NCBI GenBank assembly: GCA_022578605.1
Contig: MU394063.1
Coordinates: 434,001-498,000, forward strand
Length of the DNA: 64,000 nucleotides
Direction: 5' to 3'
DNA from: Camillea tinctor
Taxonomy: Eukaryota; Ascomycota; Sordariomycetes; Xylariales; Xylariaceae
Numbering within the stretch: the first letter of the stretch is position 1; each line of letters opens with the position of its first letter. Of the stretch, positions 46,374 to 57,607 are shown piece after piece. A program made the position numbers and the translations under genes. Below the pieces are notes generated by a model, which was not told the origin of the DNA, did no database searches, and saw nothing but the letters and a program-made list of their open reading frames with translations.

Positions 46374-48774
46374 TCATGGGACCTCGCGGCCGAGCCTCTC
46401 TAGCTCCTCTTTAATAAATTCGCGGGCGTTTAGGAGCTCGGTGCTGCCGTACACAACCCTCTTCTTAGCCCGACCCTCGCCTGTCCGCTGCACCCATTCC
46501 TGGAGGTTCCCGTATTCGTCCATGCTGCCTCCGCCTACCGTGAACACTATGGCATCCGTGTACCCCTGTCTCCTCTGCCCGAAGCTTGCCCCGGTTCCGG
46601 GTCCTTGGACGCTCAGGCCGCCGGCTCCGGGTAATGCGCCCGGGGCAGTGCTACCTCCTGCCCTCATTGCGCTCGGAGGGGGCATGCTTCCTCTTGCGTT
46701 TGCGCTCCGAGGGTCGAAGTACAGATAGTTCTCCGTCTTGGCGATGGCTGATGTTGAAGCTGTCTGTGGGTCCATGATGGATTCAACAATCTTGGTGATG
46801 GTTAAATCACGATCTGCGGGAAGGAAGTTTTTGATACCGCCTATCAAAGAATCAAAGTTAGATGCAAGGTTGGTTGGTACGCCCACCCCCGTCTCTTTCA
46901 GGCGGTCTGTGAGGCGATTGGATAGTGACGAGAAACGGCCGAAGATATCGGTAGAACCGGATTGAGAGGATGGCTGAGAGGGATTATTGATTGTAGTTAA
47001 CTGGGTCATTTTGGTAGTGGCACGGACTCTGATGGCGGGGTTAGTTTTCTGACTGAGTATATATCACGGTCCAAAAAATAAGGGGGGGCTCACTGTCGAA
47101 TGTAGGGGAGACAAGAGGTGTCAACACCTGCCGCAGTCAATGCTTCCTCAAGCTGAGCCCAGTCTGTTCTACCGACGTCTTGCTCAGTGCTGAGGAACCA
47201 GATAATGAATAAACGGAGCTTGTCCAATGGATCAGTGCCCTTCGCTTCGTCCTTGATAATCTCGAGGATTTGCGCCTTGGTTTGTTTCATGACATTTTCC
47301 TCTGTCTGGAAATAATTGTCTAGCTGCCGGTTTTTGATGCCGGTAAGCAGTGCTGCGAGGATGTTCATGTGCATATCTAACACAGCTTTTCTTTCGCGCA
47401 ACTCGGGCAGCAATGTGATAGCGGCTTTTAAGTGCTGCGCACTTGCGCTCGTATCATTCTGGAGATCTTCTATCGACGATGCGCCCGTCTTCTTTGTAAT
47501 CTCGGCTGCGTCTTCTTTATACCTAGTCAACTCAGCATCAATGTCCTCGGCCACTTGTGGGAACGGGACTGCAGCATTCTTCTCCCAGAAAAAGTCAGCG
47601 GAAGAAATATCGTAGGCCTTTTTCGTCACGCCCTTGGCGGGATTCTCTTCGTCTATAGGAGTTTCGATGGTTACACGGTTGAGCTTCATATTAAGAACAT
47701 CGTGGACTAGAGACTGATAGGTCCAAGAGTGCGAGAGCATAGGATTTAGGTCAACGTTTCGATCGAGGATGATGAGAACGGGTCGGGAGGCGGGAGTACC
47801 AGCAGACGAAGCTGGCCTGGCACTGGAAGAGAATAGATTATCTTTCGAGTTTAGGATGTGATCGCGAAGCTTGCGATCGAGTTTACCCGCAATCATATCC
47901 GCGGCAGCGCCCTTGGGACATCTTATTATGGGGATGACGCCTGCATGGGATTGTCAGCGTAGCGCGACGTAGTACCAGTGGAAACACGCACCCATGGTCA
48001 CGATCACACTGAATAGCCCGCTTACTATGCGGTCAATGATGTGATCTAGCTCTTCATCCTTGGTTTTTGCGCTGTTCAATGCCCAGTACGTGTGCTCCTT
48101 CTGCATGCCGAGGCTGAAGAGGTCCGGCTCGGCAACTATGAAGTTCAAGTACTGGTCGAACAATTGGGCGATATGCTCCGAGGTTCCGGCCGCAGCGGTT
48201 TGAGAGGCAAATTCTTCGAGGAGCGGCCGTGGTATGGAAGAGAGAAAGTTGATGTAGGCAGGGGAATAGAGACCCTTCTGCAGGTCGGTGGTGATGCTTT
48301 CTAGGTTCTTCGCATTCGGTTCGAGGAGATATATGCAGGGAACATCGGGAATAGGATGACGGTTGGCGCTAATGTGCCTGAGGAGGGAGGGACTTCAGTT
48401 AGCACACACACAATGGCGAATGGCCTGTGGAAGGGCGCGCCCGGGTCACGTACATATGCATAGTAACGCCCATGGAACGCAAATCGCTGACGCGAAGAAC
48501 ACTACTGATCACGTCGCGACCTAGGTCATCAAAGACGAGGACTTTCCATATGGGCTCACCCTCAGCGGTCAGGATGGGACCAGCAGGAGCCAGGCCATTG
48601 GCATGAGGCTCGTCTTCATCTTTCTGGTCGACCGTCTCGTTGAGATTGAGGATTTTCCTAAGCGAGGCTACAAGATACATGCGTAAGCGTTTATAAGACC
48701 CATGAACATCTAAATTGAGAAGCTATCTTACAAATTTGGCGATCGCGCAACGAGTAACCTTTGACCGTCGCCAT
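46374..48774 (-). CDS. sly1: Sly1, Sec1/Munc18-family (SM) protein of ER-Golgi traffic, 714 aa
   Basis: Five exons on the minus strand: 48774-48732, 48667-48454, 48377-47992, 47940-47094 and 47028-46374; total 2145 bases, 715 codons. Translation starts MATVKGYSLRDRQISSLRKI. Typical SM features are WKVLVFDDLGRDVISSVLRV (start of domain 1), DVPCIYLLEPNAKNLESI, the mid-protein strand RPVLIILDRNVDLNPMLSHS, WTYQSLVHDVLNMKLNRV, and near the end GYTDAIVFTVGGGSMDEYGN followed by YGSTELLNAREFIKEELERL. The length (about 710) and these signatures fit Sly1 rather than Sec1, Vps33 or Vps45. Sly1 binds the syntaxin Sed5 and promotes SNARE assembly for ER-Golgi fusion. It acts at the cytosolic face of Golgi membranes and has no membrane segment. 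Confidence 0.93.
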
Positions 48775-49173
48775 AACGAGGATAGTGAGGGAGAAGAGGA
48801 AGAGTAGGAGAAGGAGGAAAAGGTAGCAGATGGGGGGTTAAGTCTCTTCTAAACTAGAATTTGACACAATGTCTTCTCCTAAGGAGCGCAAACATACATA
48901 CATGTATGTAATCTAGTCACAGCTGGAGATAGCTATAGCTGAGGTGGGGTTGGTGATGGTGAAGACATGTGTTGGAGGAGTTTTCAACTTAATGGAGTTG
49001 GTGGAATTAAGGAGCTGGGAGGCAAAAAAAAAGAAATATTAATTGATCTTATTTATCGATGTGATCATTGCCTGCTATGGTATTTAGTTTGTAGAAAGCG
49101 AAGGGAAATAAAGAGAGAGAGAGAGAATTGTAGAGGATCATGCATCAGTATGGAAGATGATGATAATGTGTAA

Positions 49174-49193
49174 GTTGAGTTGAGTTGAGTTGA
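49174..49193. repeat. (GTTGA)4 tandem repeat
   Basis: Four perfect pentamer copies just before the MITE. Confidence 0.85.
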
Positions 49194-49226
49194 GTGATCT
49201 GGCTCTAGTGTACTTGCATATCATTA

Positions 49227-49532
49227 GTACGTCTTCCAGCATCATTGTAGTTAGTGGGGCGAAATGTTACCTAACTCCACTTCCTTTCCAAAAGGTACCA
49301 TTCCATACATTTTATCCGGGAAACTACTTTGGAATTTTTTAGCCTTATAGCCAGTCACGTTTCTATCCAATCAAATACACTTTCGCAAAGTTTACAGTGG
49401 CAGATATTTCCCTTGCTCATTGGGTGCACGGGTACAATTTGTATCGATTAGCCAATGAAAGCATTATATTATAAGAAAGATGGAGTTTGTAACATTTCGC
49501 CCCACTAACTACAATGATGCTGGAAGACGTAC
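49227..49532. mobile_element. MITE (non-autonomous DNA transposon), 306 bp
   Basis: The 44 bases at 49227-49270 (GTACGTCTTCCAGCATCATT ..) are the exact reverse complement of 49489-49532. The interior (~218 bases) is AT-rich and non-coding. The outer ends lie at TA dinucleotides (..TA-CGTCTTCC / GGAAGACG-TA..), consistent with a TA target-site duplication as in Tc1/mariner/pogo elements. There is no transposase, so an autonomous copy would have to exist elsewhere. Perfect identity of the two arms suggests the insertion is young. Confidence 0.88.
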
Positions 49533-51385
49533 ATACTTAGGTAACCTAGGTAAGAGACCTAGCTTTCAATTTAGCTACTTTGTAGCCATATGATTTGTCC
49601 AGGCTATTACGTAGCCTTGCGTATAGCGGGGCTCACGTTACTGGTCCTTGACCTTACCTGCCTACTAACTTAGGCTAGTTACGTAGTACCTACCCAAATT
49701 CGAAAAGGACATGACATAACCTAAAACCACCTGCATCTAATATCGACTTTAGTTGTAGGTGATTACTCACTTACATACAGATAAGGCAAGGGTGATAGGT
49801 AAGTAGTCTATCGTGTAAGTACTCTGTTCTTCGTCCCATGCAGTTGGGCTGCGTATGTATGAGATATATGTATGATATATATGTAAAAACAACGCAGAGC
49901 TGAATAGGAAATGGGAACACATGGCAATCTCTTAATTACTACCACCTTGTATAACAGCTGGTTGTATGGTTATATGGTATGGTGTGTATAGTTTTTATAT
50001 TTTTATAGGAAATTAATATTAGTTGGAGACATGTGTACTAGGTGTACTAGGTATGTGTCCTATGTGTACTCCCCTACATACTGATACTGTACTATTTACG
50101 GATGCTCAGTTAGGTGACTCCCTAATCTCGTCTAGCGCCTGACTCAGGTTTCGGGGGCAGACCTGACCGACCATTGGCGAAACCTGCTACCTAACCTCCC
50201 TCACACAACTCCCCGACATTTCCAATACACTGCGCTAGCTGAGTAGGTACATCAAAGCCCGTACCGGCTGGGCAAGTTACCTGTAAGTAGGTACATACAT
50301 AGCAGGTATGACACCTGAACTTTTTGGAACTAAGACTGATTGGGGATAAACAGACCCCACCGTAAACGCATTCAAAGCAACCTTGTCCACACAAGAAGCC
50401 TTTCTTGAACCCACCTTGTTCCCGTACCTTTTCTTTCCTTTCTCTTTTCTCTCGTACTTCTCCCGTCTCTCTCTCTCTCCCCAATCTTGCCACAACAAAC
50501 CCGTCCATCTCCCTCTCTCTATTTTCTTTTCCCATCCCGTCATTACTTCACTTCACGTCTTTCCCATACCTTTTTGACATCAACCAAACCCAAACCCAAC
50601 CCATCGCCCATCAAGTAGTATCATATTATTCTTCTAATCTCTTCTTCTGACCTGGGTAATTAAACAAAATAATCCCCTAAAGGGATTCTGCCATAGTTTT
50701 TTGCCTTTGAGGCGCGTCTAGGGATTATTTATTTTTCTTGTCGGTCGCTCTCTGTTTCCGCTACACGATCCAAAGACTGGAGAATCATTCAATCAACCCA
50801 ACCAACTATCTTTGCTCGCCAATTCAATTCTTCGCCTCTTCCATTTATTGAGCTAGGTTTCTTACGCTATTCCCATCTAAAAAAATACTTCCGCTATCAA
50901 ATGTCGTAAATTACTACTCTCAAGTAAAGAGAGCATGCCGATAAATACTGTCTGCTACTCCTTGGAAGTAACAGTTGTTGGGGGCGGAAAACATTTGGAC
51001 TAAAGGGTATGAGAAAAATATTAACCAAAATTCCCTTCCCCCTTATATTTTTTTCTTTGTTCTTTTTTTTTTTCTTTGAGCATGTTTTTTTTTTCTTGGT
51101 TGCAGCACCACCATCACCCTCTATCACCAGCAGCAGCATCTGTATCCACAGAACTTTTTTTTTTTTAGTGAGAAGCAAGAGTATATGTGTCGGACCTTTT
51201 GTTGATCCTCTATAAAATGGATGTTCTCCACCCACCCCAAAAGTCCGATTCTTGCAGAAGTGAATTGCGAATTGGCAGGGGAAAACTTGGGGTTTATGGG
51301 CGGCAGCCAACGAGAGGGGAGAGAGAAGATGCCAGCCGCACTCACATATAATGGACTTGCAGCAGAGCATTCGAGAGACAAGGAG

Positions 51386-51427
51386 ACAGGACAGGACAGG
51401 AGAGGTCAGGTCAGGTCAGGACAAGTC
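51386..51427. repeat. GGACA/GGTCA pentamer repeat
   Basis: Imperfect array of GGACA, then GGTCA, then GGACA pentamers in the upstream region of the CCCH gene. Confidence 0.75.
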
Positions 51428-52770
51428 AAGTTGATCACTTTGAAGAGTACTGGTGCCATCGCCTAAGAAGTAACTCCTAAATTCCTAACCATCCAAAATA
51501 CGGACGGAACAGTGAAAAAGGAAAAGAGAAAAAAAAACAAGACCAAAAAGGGCTTCTAGGAGTTGCAAAGAGACAGTCACATCTATGAAATATGAAAAGA
51601 CACTGCTGCACGCCTCAAGTCGTTAACCACGACCTTTGCGTGTTGCTTGACTCTTCATCCATCATCTATCCCCCCCTTTAATGGTTCTTCCACCTGACCA
51701 GGCTCTGGTCCAAGTTTGGGAGCGACCCTAACTCCAGCTTATACCCAAAGGCAGCCAACAAAAAGCACATGCAGTGTGAGCAAGCCTCATCGAAACCACA
51801 CTCGATAGACAGCCCAAGTTGCAGCCATGCAGTTCCGACTCTTATTAAATCTCAACTATAAAAGCTGCCTTTGACTTGGAGAATTAAGCTGACTGGTTGG
51901 TTGTGTTGGCTGACCATAGCTAACTTACTTCAACAACCCCCAGAAGAGTCGGCGCAACTCCATGGCAACTCACAACCTCCAGACCATAGACCATTCTGTC
52001 CAGCAGGCCATGGTACCAATGTTGCTAAAGTCCTTGTCTTGTCGATGTCATGCCGTCAATGTCTCCAGGCCGACACTACTCGGCATCCTGCTCCTGCACA
52101 TTCCTCGGAACCTGGGCTCTTGTACCTTGTTTCCATCTTGTCTCTCAAAACTTTTTCTCATGCTGCGTCTTTTCACTTTTTTTTTTTCATGCTATTTCTT
52201 CTTGTTCCGGTCTTGTTCCTTTTTTTTTTTCCTGCACTGAAGCTAAGCTGATTGTTCCGTTTTGGTTTAGATCTGCGGTCTATTCCCATTCCGGCGGTCT
52301 AAACAGACAACCTGCAGAGTCCAATCAGCAGCCCTGCCATCCTCCCTCTCTGGAATTAAAAACACAAGCGGGTGTTATCCACACGCCCCTCCTTCCCTGC
52401 AAATATTTTAAACCCACGCCCACTGTTTACACTGCTATACTCTCCCAACTAAACACCATCTAGCATTACTGAAGAGGCGTCTCAACACTCTTTTATTCGT
52501 ATTGGACACCCTGGCTCATATTGTGGTTATATTTCTTCTCTAGGGAATATTTTCCAAAAGTTCTGGTCAGTTGGTATTTCCTATTCTCTATTCGTACCCA
52601 GTATTTAGCTACGTGGATAAGCTCACTCCCTCTTCCACCCACAAAGTTGGCTTGTGTTGTGGAACCACCCCTCTCAACCCTGTACTTACAGTACTTCTGG
52701 CATTATAGTAGATCACGTGATACCCCTTAACACCTAGTTGGTGATAAGGTCACCGGAGGAGGTACTGATC

Positions 52771-55700
52771 ATGGATCAGACCAATGCCGGCTGGGCCAGT
52801 GGGCCTTACGATCATGGCAGTACTGGCATTCAGCATAATATGGATGCTGTTGCCGGCAACCTTGATTATAACCAGCAGTATGACAATACCAACGTGCCTC
52901 AAGGGCATTACTACGAGGGTTCCTATTTCGCGTTCGCTCCAAACGAGCCTAACCACCATCACTACCGAGCTGTACATCCCAATGGCCAGCAAAGTCACAG
53001 TGACCTAGCAGGACCCAGCCTGGCAGCGAATGCCCAGCATTATCCCGGTGTTGAGCATCAGCAAGCTCCAACGTATTATCACCCGTATCCGGCTGGACTG
53101 GGCGATGGAGGCCAGGGCGGCAGTGATCAGCATAGTCATGGAGGACAGCATCAGCCATCACAGTTTGTGCATGAACCTCCTTCGGGGGGTTTGTATGGCC
53201 AACAAATCCTTAGCCAGCAGAATCAAGTGCCGCACCAACTTTCAGGGGCTTACGCCTCTGGCTGGGCAGAGACGCATGCCCATCAGAATTCCCCTAGTCC
53301 GTATGGCCAACCTCAACCAGCATATGGGAACCCGGCTCCTCAGCAACAACCACAGCCACAACATCAACACCAGCAGCAGCACCAACAACATCACTGGCCG
53401 CAACACATTCACGTACCATCCCCTGCACATACTCCTACTCCTCCACCTAGCAAGAGAGCTACACCAATGGCCATTGATCCAAATACGACACCCATGTATT
53501 CGCAACCCATGATAGGCCCAGGCTCTACTTCTCGACCAGCCCCAGAGGTCCTTATCAGACAGCCGCCTGTTCATCCCCAAGCTCATCCCCAGACAAATCA
53601 GTACATAGTACAGCAGAACTTTCCACCGAGCCGACAAGAATCCGCTACTCCATCTTACGGGAACATGGCGATAGCCTCGCCCCAACCCGTTCCTGCCTTT
53701 CCGCCGCAAGGTTATCAACATCAGACACCAATGCAGTTTGCTCAACATATGCCGGTTAGCAGGAGTCCTGCGGCAGCACCGAATAGACAGTCTCCGAGCA
53801 GTAGCGGACAAGGAGTGCCATTACCCCAGTTCCAGATTAAGCACACAGCTAATCCCCAGGCACCCGCTACAGCAGCTTCGCATGCAAACCCTAATGTTTC
53901 TTCGGGGCCGCAGCCTGTTGTCACTCAGGTATCGCGGCCGGAACCCGACATTAACCCTTCACTAGCTGCACCGAAAACACAATCCTTAGACGCACCCCAT
54001 AATGCCCAGACAATCCCAGAACAAGGATGGGCGACTGTTCAAGGTTGTCCAAATCTGCTTGTTGGAACTGTCCCTGGCAGGTATCGTCCTGTTCGTAGAG
54101 AGAGGAAGTACGAATACATTGCCAAACACAACACAAGTGGAACCCCTCTGCTCCCAGATCGTGCGGGCCAACTCCCTTGCGAAATCCAGAGGAATTACAA
54201 CGAAATGCAAGGGCAATTAAATGCTGGCAACAATTCTGAATCAGAGCAGAAGAAGCTCATGCTCGATATGCAAAGCCTGGAGAAAGAGATGGTTGAGCTG
54301 ACTGGAAGGAATGGCAGTAAGCCTATACCAATTCTAACCCCCGATATGAATCCGTGTACTCACTTATTTGTTTAGTTCTCAAGTCGGATAATACAACTCA
54401 ACCCAAAAGAGGAGCCAAACGTAAAACCTCCCAGGTTGATTCATCTACAGACAACACGGATGCTAGCAGCAACGAAGACGAACTCAGCGAGCAGGATCGC
54501 CAAGCACAATTAGTAAGTTATCTTCTATCTGAAAACCAAAAATACAATCCCGCATGCTTCACCCGCCACACTTCACCGGAGTCCCTTATTTTCTACTTAT
54601 GCTTTCCCGTCCTTTGCGCATTTTTTCCCGCTTGAATTGAACATAGTCGTTACCCCACCATCAATACATAAACACATAAACACTCGCTGTGGATACATAT
54701 ATACTCTAGAGTATTTACTTGCTCAATCACCCGCACACCTATCCCACTTATTTTAACAGAAGCATATGCACATTGGGTGTTTTTTGGGGGGGCTCTGCTA
54801 ATCTACTATCCTAGATAATGTCGGCACAAAAGCGCCCAGATGATCCTGAGAAAGGTGTAGAGTTTGACGTTGTCAAGATTGTCTACCGAGACCCTAAAAA
54901 CCCTCGCAGGGACCAGGAAGTTATTCATTCTTTCGGAGATTACGTCGCAAAGTTATGGGCTGAGGCCAAAGAGCTGAGAAAGAGGATCGAATCCGCACAA
55001 GAAAATGGCAAGAAAAGCGTCCTACCACCTCTTCAGGAGGAATTGACCCGTCAATACAAATTGATCTGGACAGCGGCAGAGACGGCGCTCGGATATGGTG
55101 ATGAATTTCTAATCAGAAATATGGGAGGGAATGAGAAGCTGATCGTGATTCTGGTCAACGTATTGCGGGTACAATTGGCAGCCAAGGATTACAATAGCCC
55201 GTTTGCGAAAACAATCCTCAAGTTCATGTCAAGGATCAAATTGAGAGGAGAAAGCTTGACCAAGACGCTTAAGATGGATAAAGTCCGCAGCAAGTACTTC
55301 AATGATCTCGACGAAGAAGGCAAGAAGTACATGAACCAGATTTTCGCCAATGCCGACCAGCAGTCAGCCAAGCAGCGAGATGCATCAAATGATACGAAGA
55401 AGGACCAGCCGAGTGCTCCCAAAAAGATTGCACTTGGTACCAAGACCACAGGTCCTTCTATTAAGGTGCCAACACCTAAAACCGGATCGCTTCTGAAAAA
55501 AGCAGCCCCTGAGCCAAAGAAGATACAGCCAATCGACTACTCTGGCCTAGGGTCCGCAAGAAAAGTCACCAACGGAGCTGCTAAACCTAACGCTTCGCCT
55601 TCTAAAAGACCAAGAGATGATGATGCTGAGTCGCGTGCCCCTAAGAAAGTCGCTGTTGAAGGCGCCACTGGCGCTCCAGCAACTACCAAGGCCCCCTCAG

Positions 55701-57607
55701 CTTCTTCTACGAGCTCCACAACGTCACAGAATCCCACAGCAACGAACACCCAGCCCCGTCCTCGACCTTCCGGGTCATTGCTACTCGGAAAGTCACGGAT
55801 TCCTCCAAAGGCACCCGCAAAGAAACCGGAAACACAACCATCTGCGACTTCAACTATTAGCGGGCTCCTAGCTGAGATAGCCAAGCCAGCTGAAAAGCCG
55901 AAACTGCGTGAGGAACCAGCAAAGGCTCCCGAGACCGCCGAAGAGAAGGCGCGCAGGCTGCGTAAAGAAGCGCGACGAGGACTCCGTGTTACATGGAAAC
56001 CGGATGATGAACTAGCTGAATACAGAATTCTTGAGCATGACTCGGCCGAGGATGAAGGACGGGCTGATAGTATGGTCCGAGACGCACGGGATAACCGATC
56101 CGAAGGACAGATGCTCAAAATGCAGCGAACTATTCAAGAGGATGACGACGACGACGATGGAAGGCCCAAGGATGCCGAACTCAATCCTTGGGCCGAGCTG
56201 CAGCCAATAAATTTAGCTGTCTTGGACGCCAGCCAGCGGGAGAAGGCGTTTTTGCGTCGTGGAGGCATACGAGAGGCCCAGTCGGAACAGAAGAAAGTTA
56301 TGGAAGATCATGAGAACCATGAGTTGGTAGCTGTCTACACTACCTTGTCGGAAATTCCGGAAACGCCCAAGTCTCCTACCGGTAAAAATGCCGATATATT
56401 CATGCAACCGAAGATCGCTGGACCCCCATCCGATAGCTCATTCCAAGAAGCCCACCAACGTTGCACTGAAGTGAGGCAATTAGGAACTGCTGCTGCCCTA
56501 CAGTTTGGACTTCAGCGCCTTGGCATTGCTTCAAAGTCAGCCTCGCAATCGTCACACCAACTTGGAGACTCATCTTCCAACCCGGTATCGTCTCGTTCCA
56601 GAAGTGCCCAACGCATCATGACCCAGGAGGAGCGCGACGCTGAGGTTCTGGCCCTGCTGAACTCAGACAAGGTCAAGAACTATGGCGACTCGGATCCCTA
56701 TGACCCAGCTGATTCATTGCCTGACAAGAGTCCCAAGTACTCTGATCCCAAGGTGCAGCAAGCACATGATGCCATTGAAGCTGTTGTCGCTGAGATGAAG
56801 GATCTACCATTCCCTCCGACAGAACCCCCAAAGTGGCTGCAATCGAATCCTGAGCGTGTCCAGGAGTGGCATGCAGGTCGAAATGCTGATATTGCGAACA
56901 AAGCAAAGGAATCTGAGAAGAATGCAGCTATCAGACTGGCTGAGGAATATGCGCGTCAACTCGCTGGTGCCCAGGTCGCCCAAACGACCGCTCAAACTTC
57001 GGCGTATGCACCTTACCAAGTACCAGCTCAATCTCAGGCGCAGCAGCAAGGCTCGTACCAGTCTTATTCACAAGCCTCACAGCAGGTCCCTGACCAATAC
57101 GCTGCTATTTTACAGCAGGTCCAGGCCTTGCAAGGCAGTCAGATCGCCCAACATACTCCTCAACCCGCACCGGCACCCGTGCAGCCTGACACCACCAACC
57201 TCCATAGTCTCCTAGCTGCCCTAGGCCAATCTAGTCAGGCAGCCCCGGCAGCCCCAGCAGCCCAGCCGTCCCAGACACAAGCTTCAAATTATGACTACTG
57301 GCAGGCATGGGCACAGAACCAAGCACAGTCATATGGTACACAGTATGATTCTGTATCTTATGAAGGCCCACCACCTTTCGGTACCCCACCTCAGCGGTCG
57401 CAGCAGACACAAAATGGACAAAGCAATAGGGATAATAATGCTGACCGAAATAGCCGTAAGGAATTTCACCGGGCAGCTAAGGACCACAAGGGTATCAATC
57501 GTTCCCTCATTGGAACCAAACCTTGTACATTTTGGGCTAAGGGACAGTGTGCCAAAGGTGATCAGTGTACCTTCCGACACGACCCGAATGACCTGGTATC
57601 ACGATAA
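52771..57607 (+). CDS. CCCH zinc-finger, PNUTS/Ppn1-like PP1-docking protein, 1491 aa
   Basis: Three exons: 52771-54316, 54376-54512 and 54815-57607; total 4476 bases, joined in phase. The start MDQTNAGWASG (ATG at 52771) is preferred to the in-frame codon at 52738. Residues 1-~430 are Gln/Pro/His-rich. A GWATVQGCPNLLVGTVPGRY segment and a short helix follow. Exon 3 begins with a helical domain (VIHSFGDYVAKLWAEAKELR .. GYGDEFLIRNMGG) that may correspond to the TFIIS N-terminal-like domain of PNUTS. At about residues 952-955 is RVTW in LRVTWKPDDELAEYRI, resembling the RVxF-type PP1-docking site of PNUTS, with acidic residues after it. The C-terminus has a C-x7-C-x5-C-x3-H finger (CTFWAKGQCAKGDQCTFRH), the PNUTS spacing. 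In fission yeast Ppn1 anchors PP1 (Dis2) in the cleavage and polyadenylation factor. Orthology is inference. The 302-base second intron leaves open a split into two genes, the second starting at 54818. Confidence 0.8.

Larger units (their letters stand above)
48775..52770. other. 4-kb spacer with a MITE and simple repeats
   Basis: Divergent promoters of Sly1 (-) and the CCCH protein (+). It contains the MITE at 49227-49532, a GTTGA pentamer array at 49174-49193, a long polypyrimidine stretch at 50430-50530, and GGACA/GGTCA pentamer repeats at about 51386-51427. Open frames at 50191-50535, 50897-51370 and 51871-52251 are low-complexity readings of the purine/pyrimidine tracts. No gene is supported. 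Confidence 0.5.

Noticed and set aside
50669..50685. Short inverted repeat AATCCC..GGGATT, considered as a terminator or element end.
   Set aside because: Only six pairs with a tiny loop; expected by chance in 64 kb.
50897..52463. Phe/Ser- and Lys-rich open frames upstream of the CCCH gene.
   Set aside because: They read through poly-T/poly-A and pyrimidine tracts in different frames on both strands; probably promoter or leader DNA.
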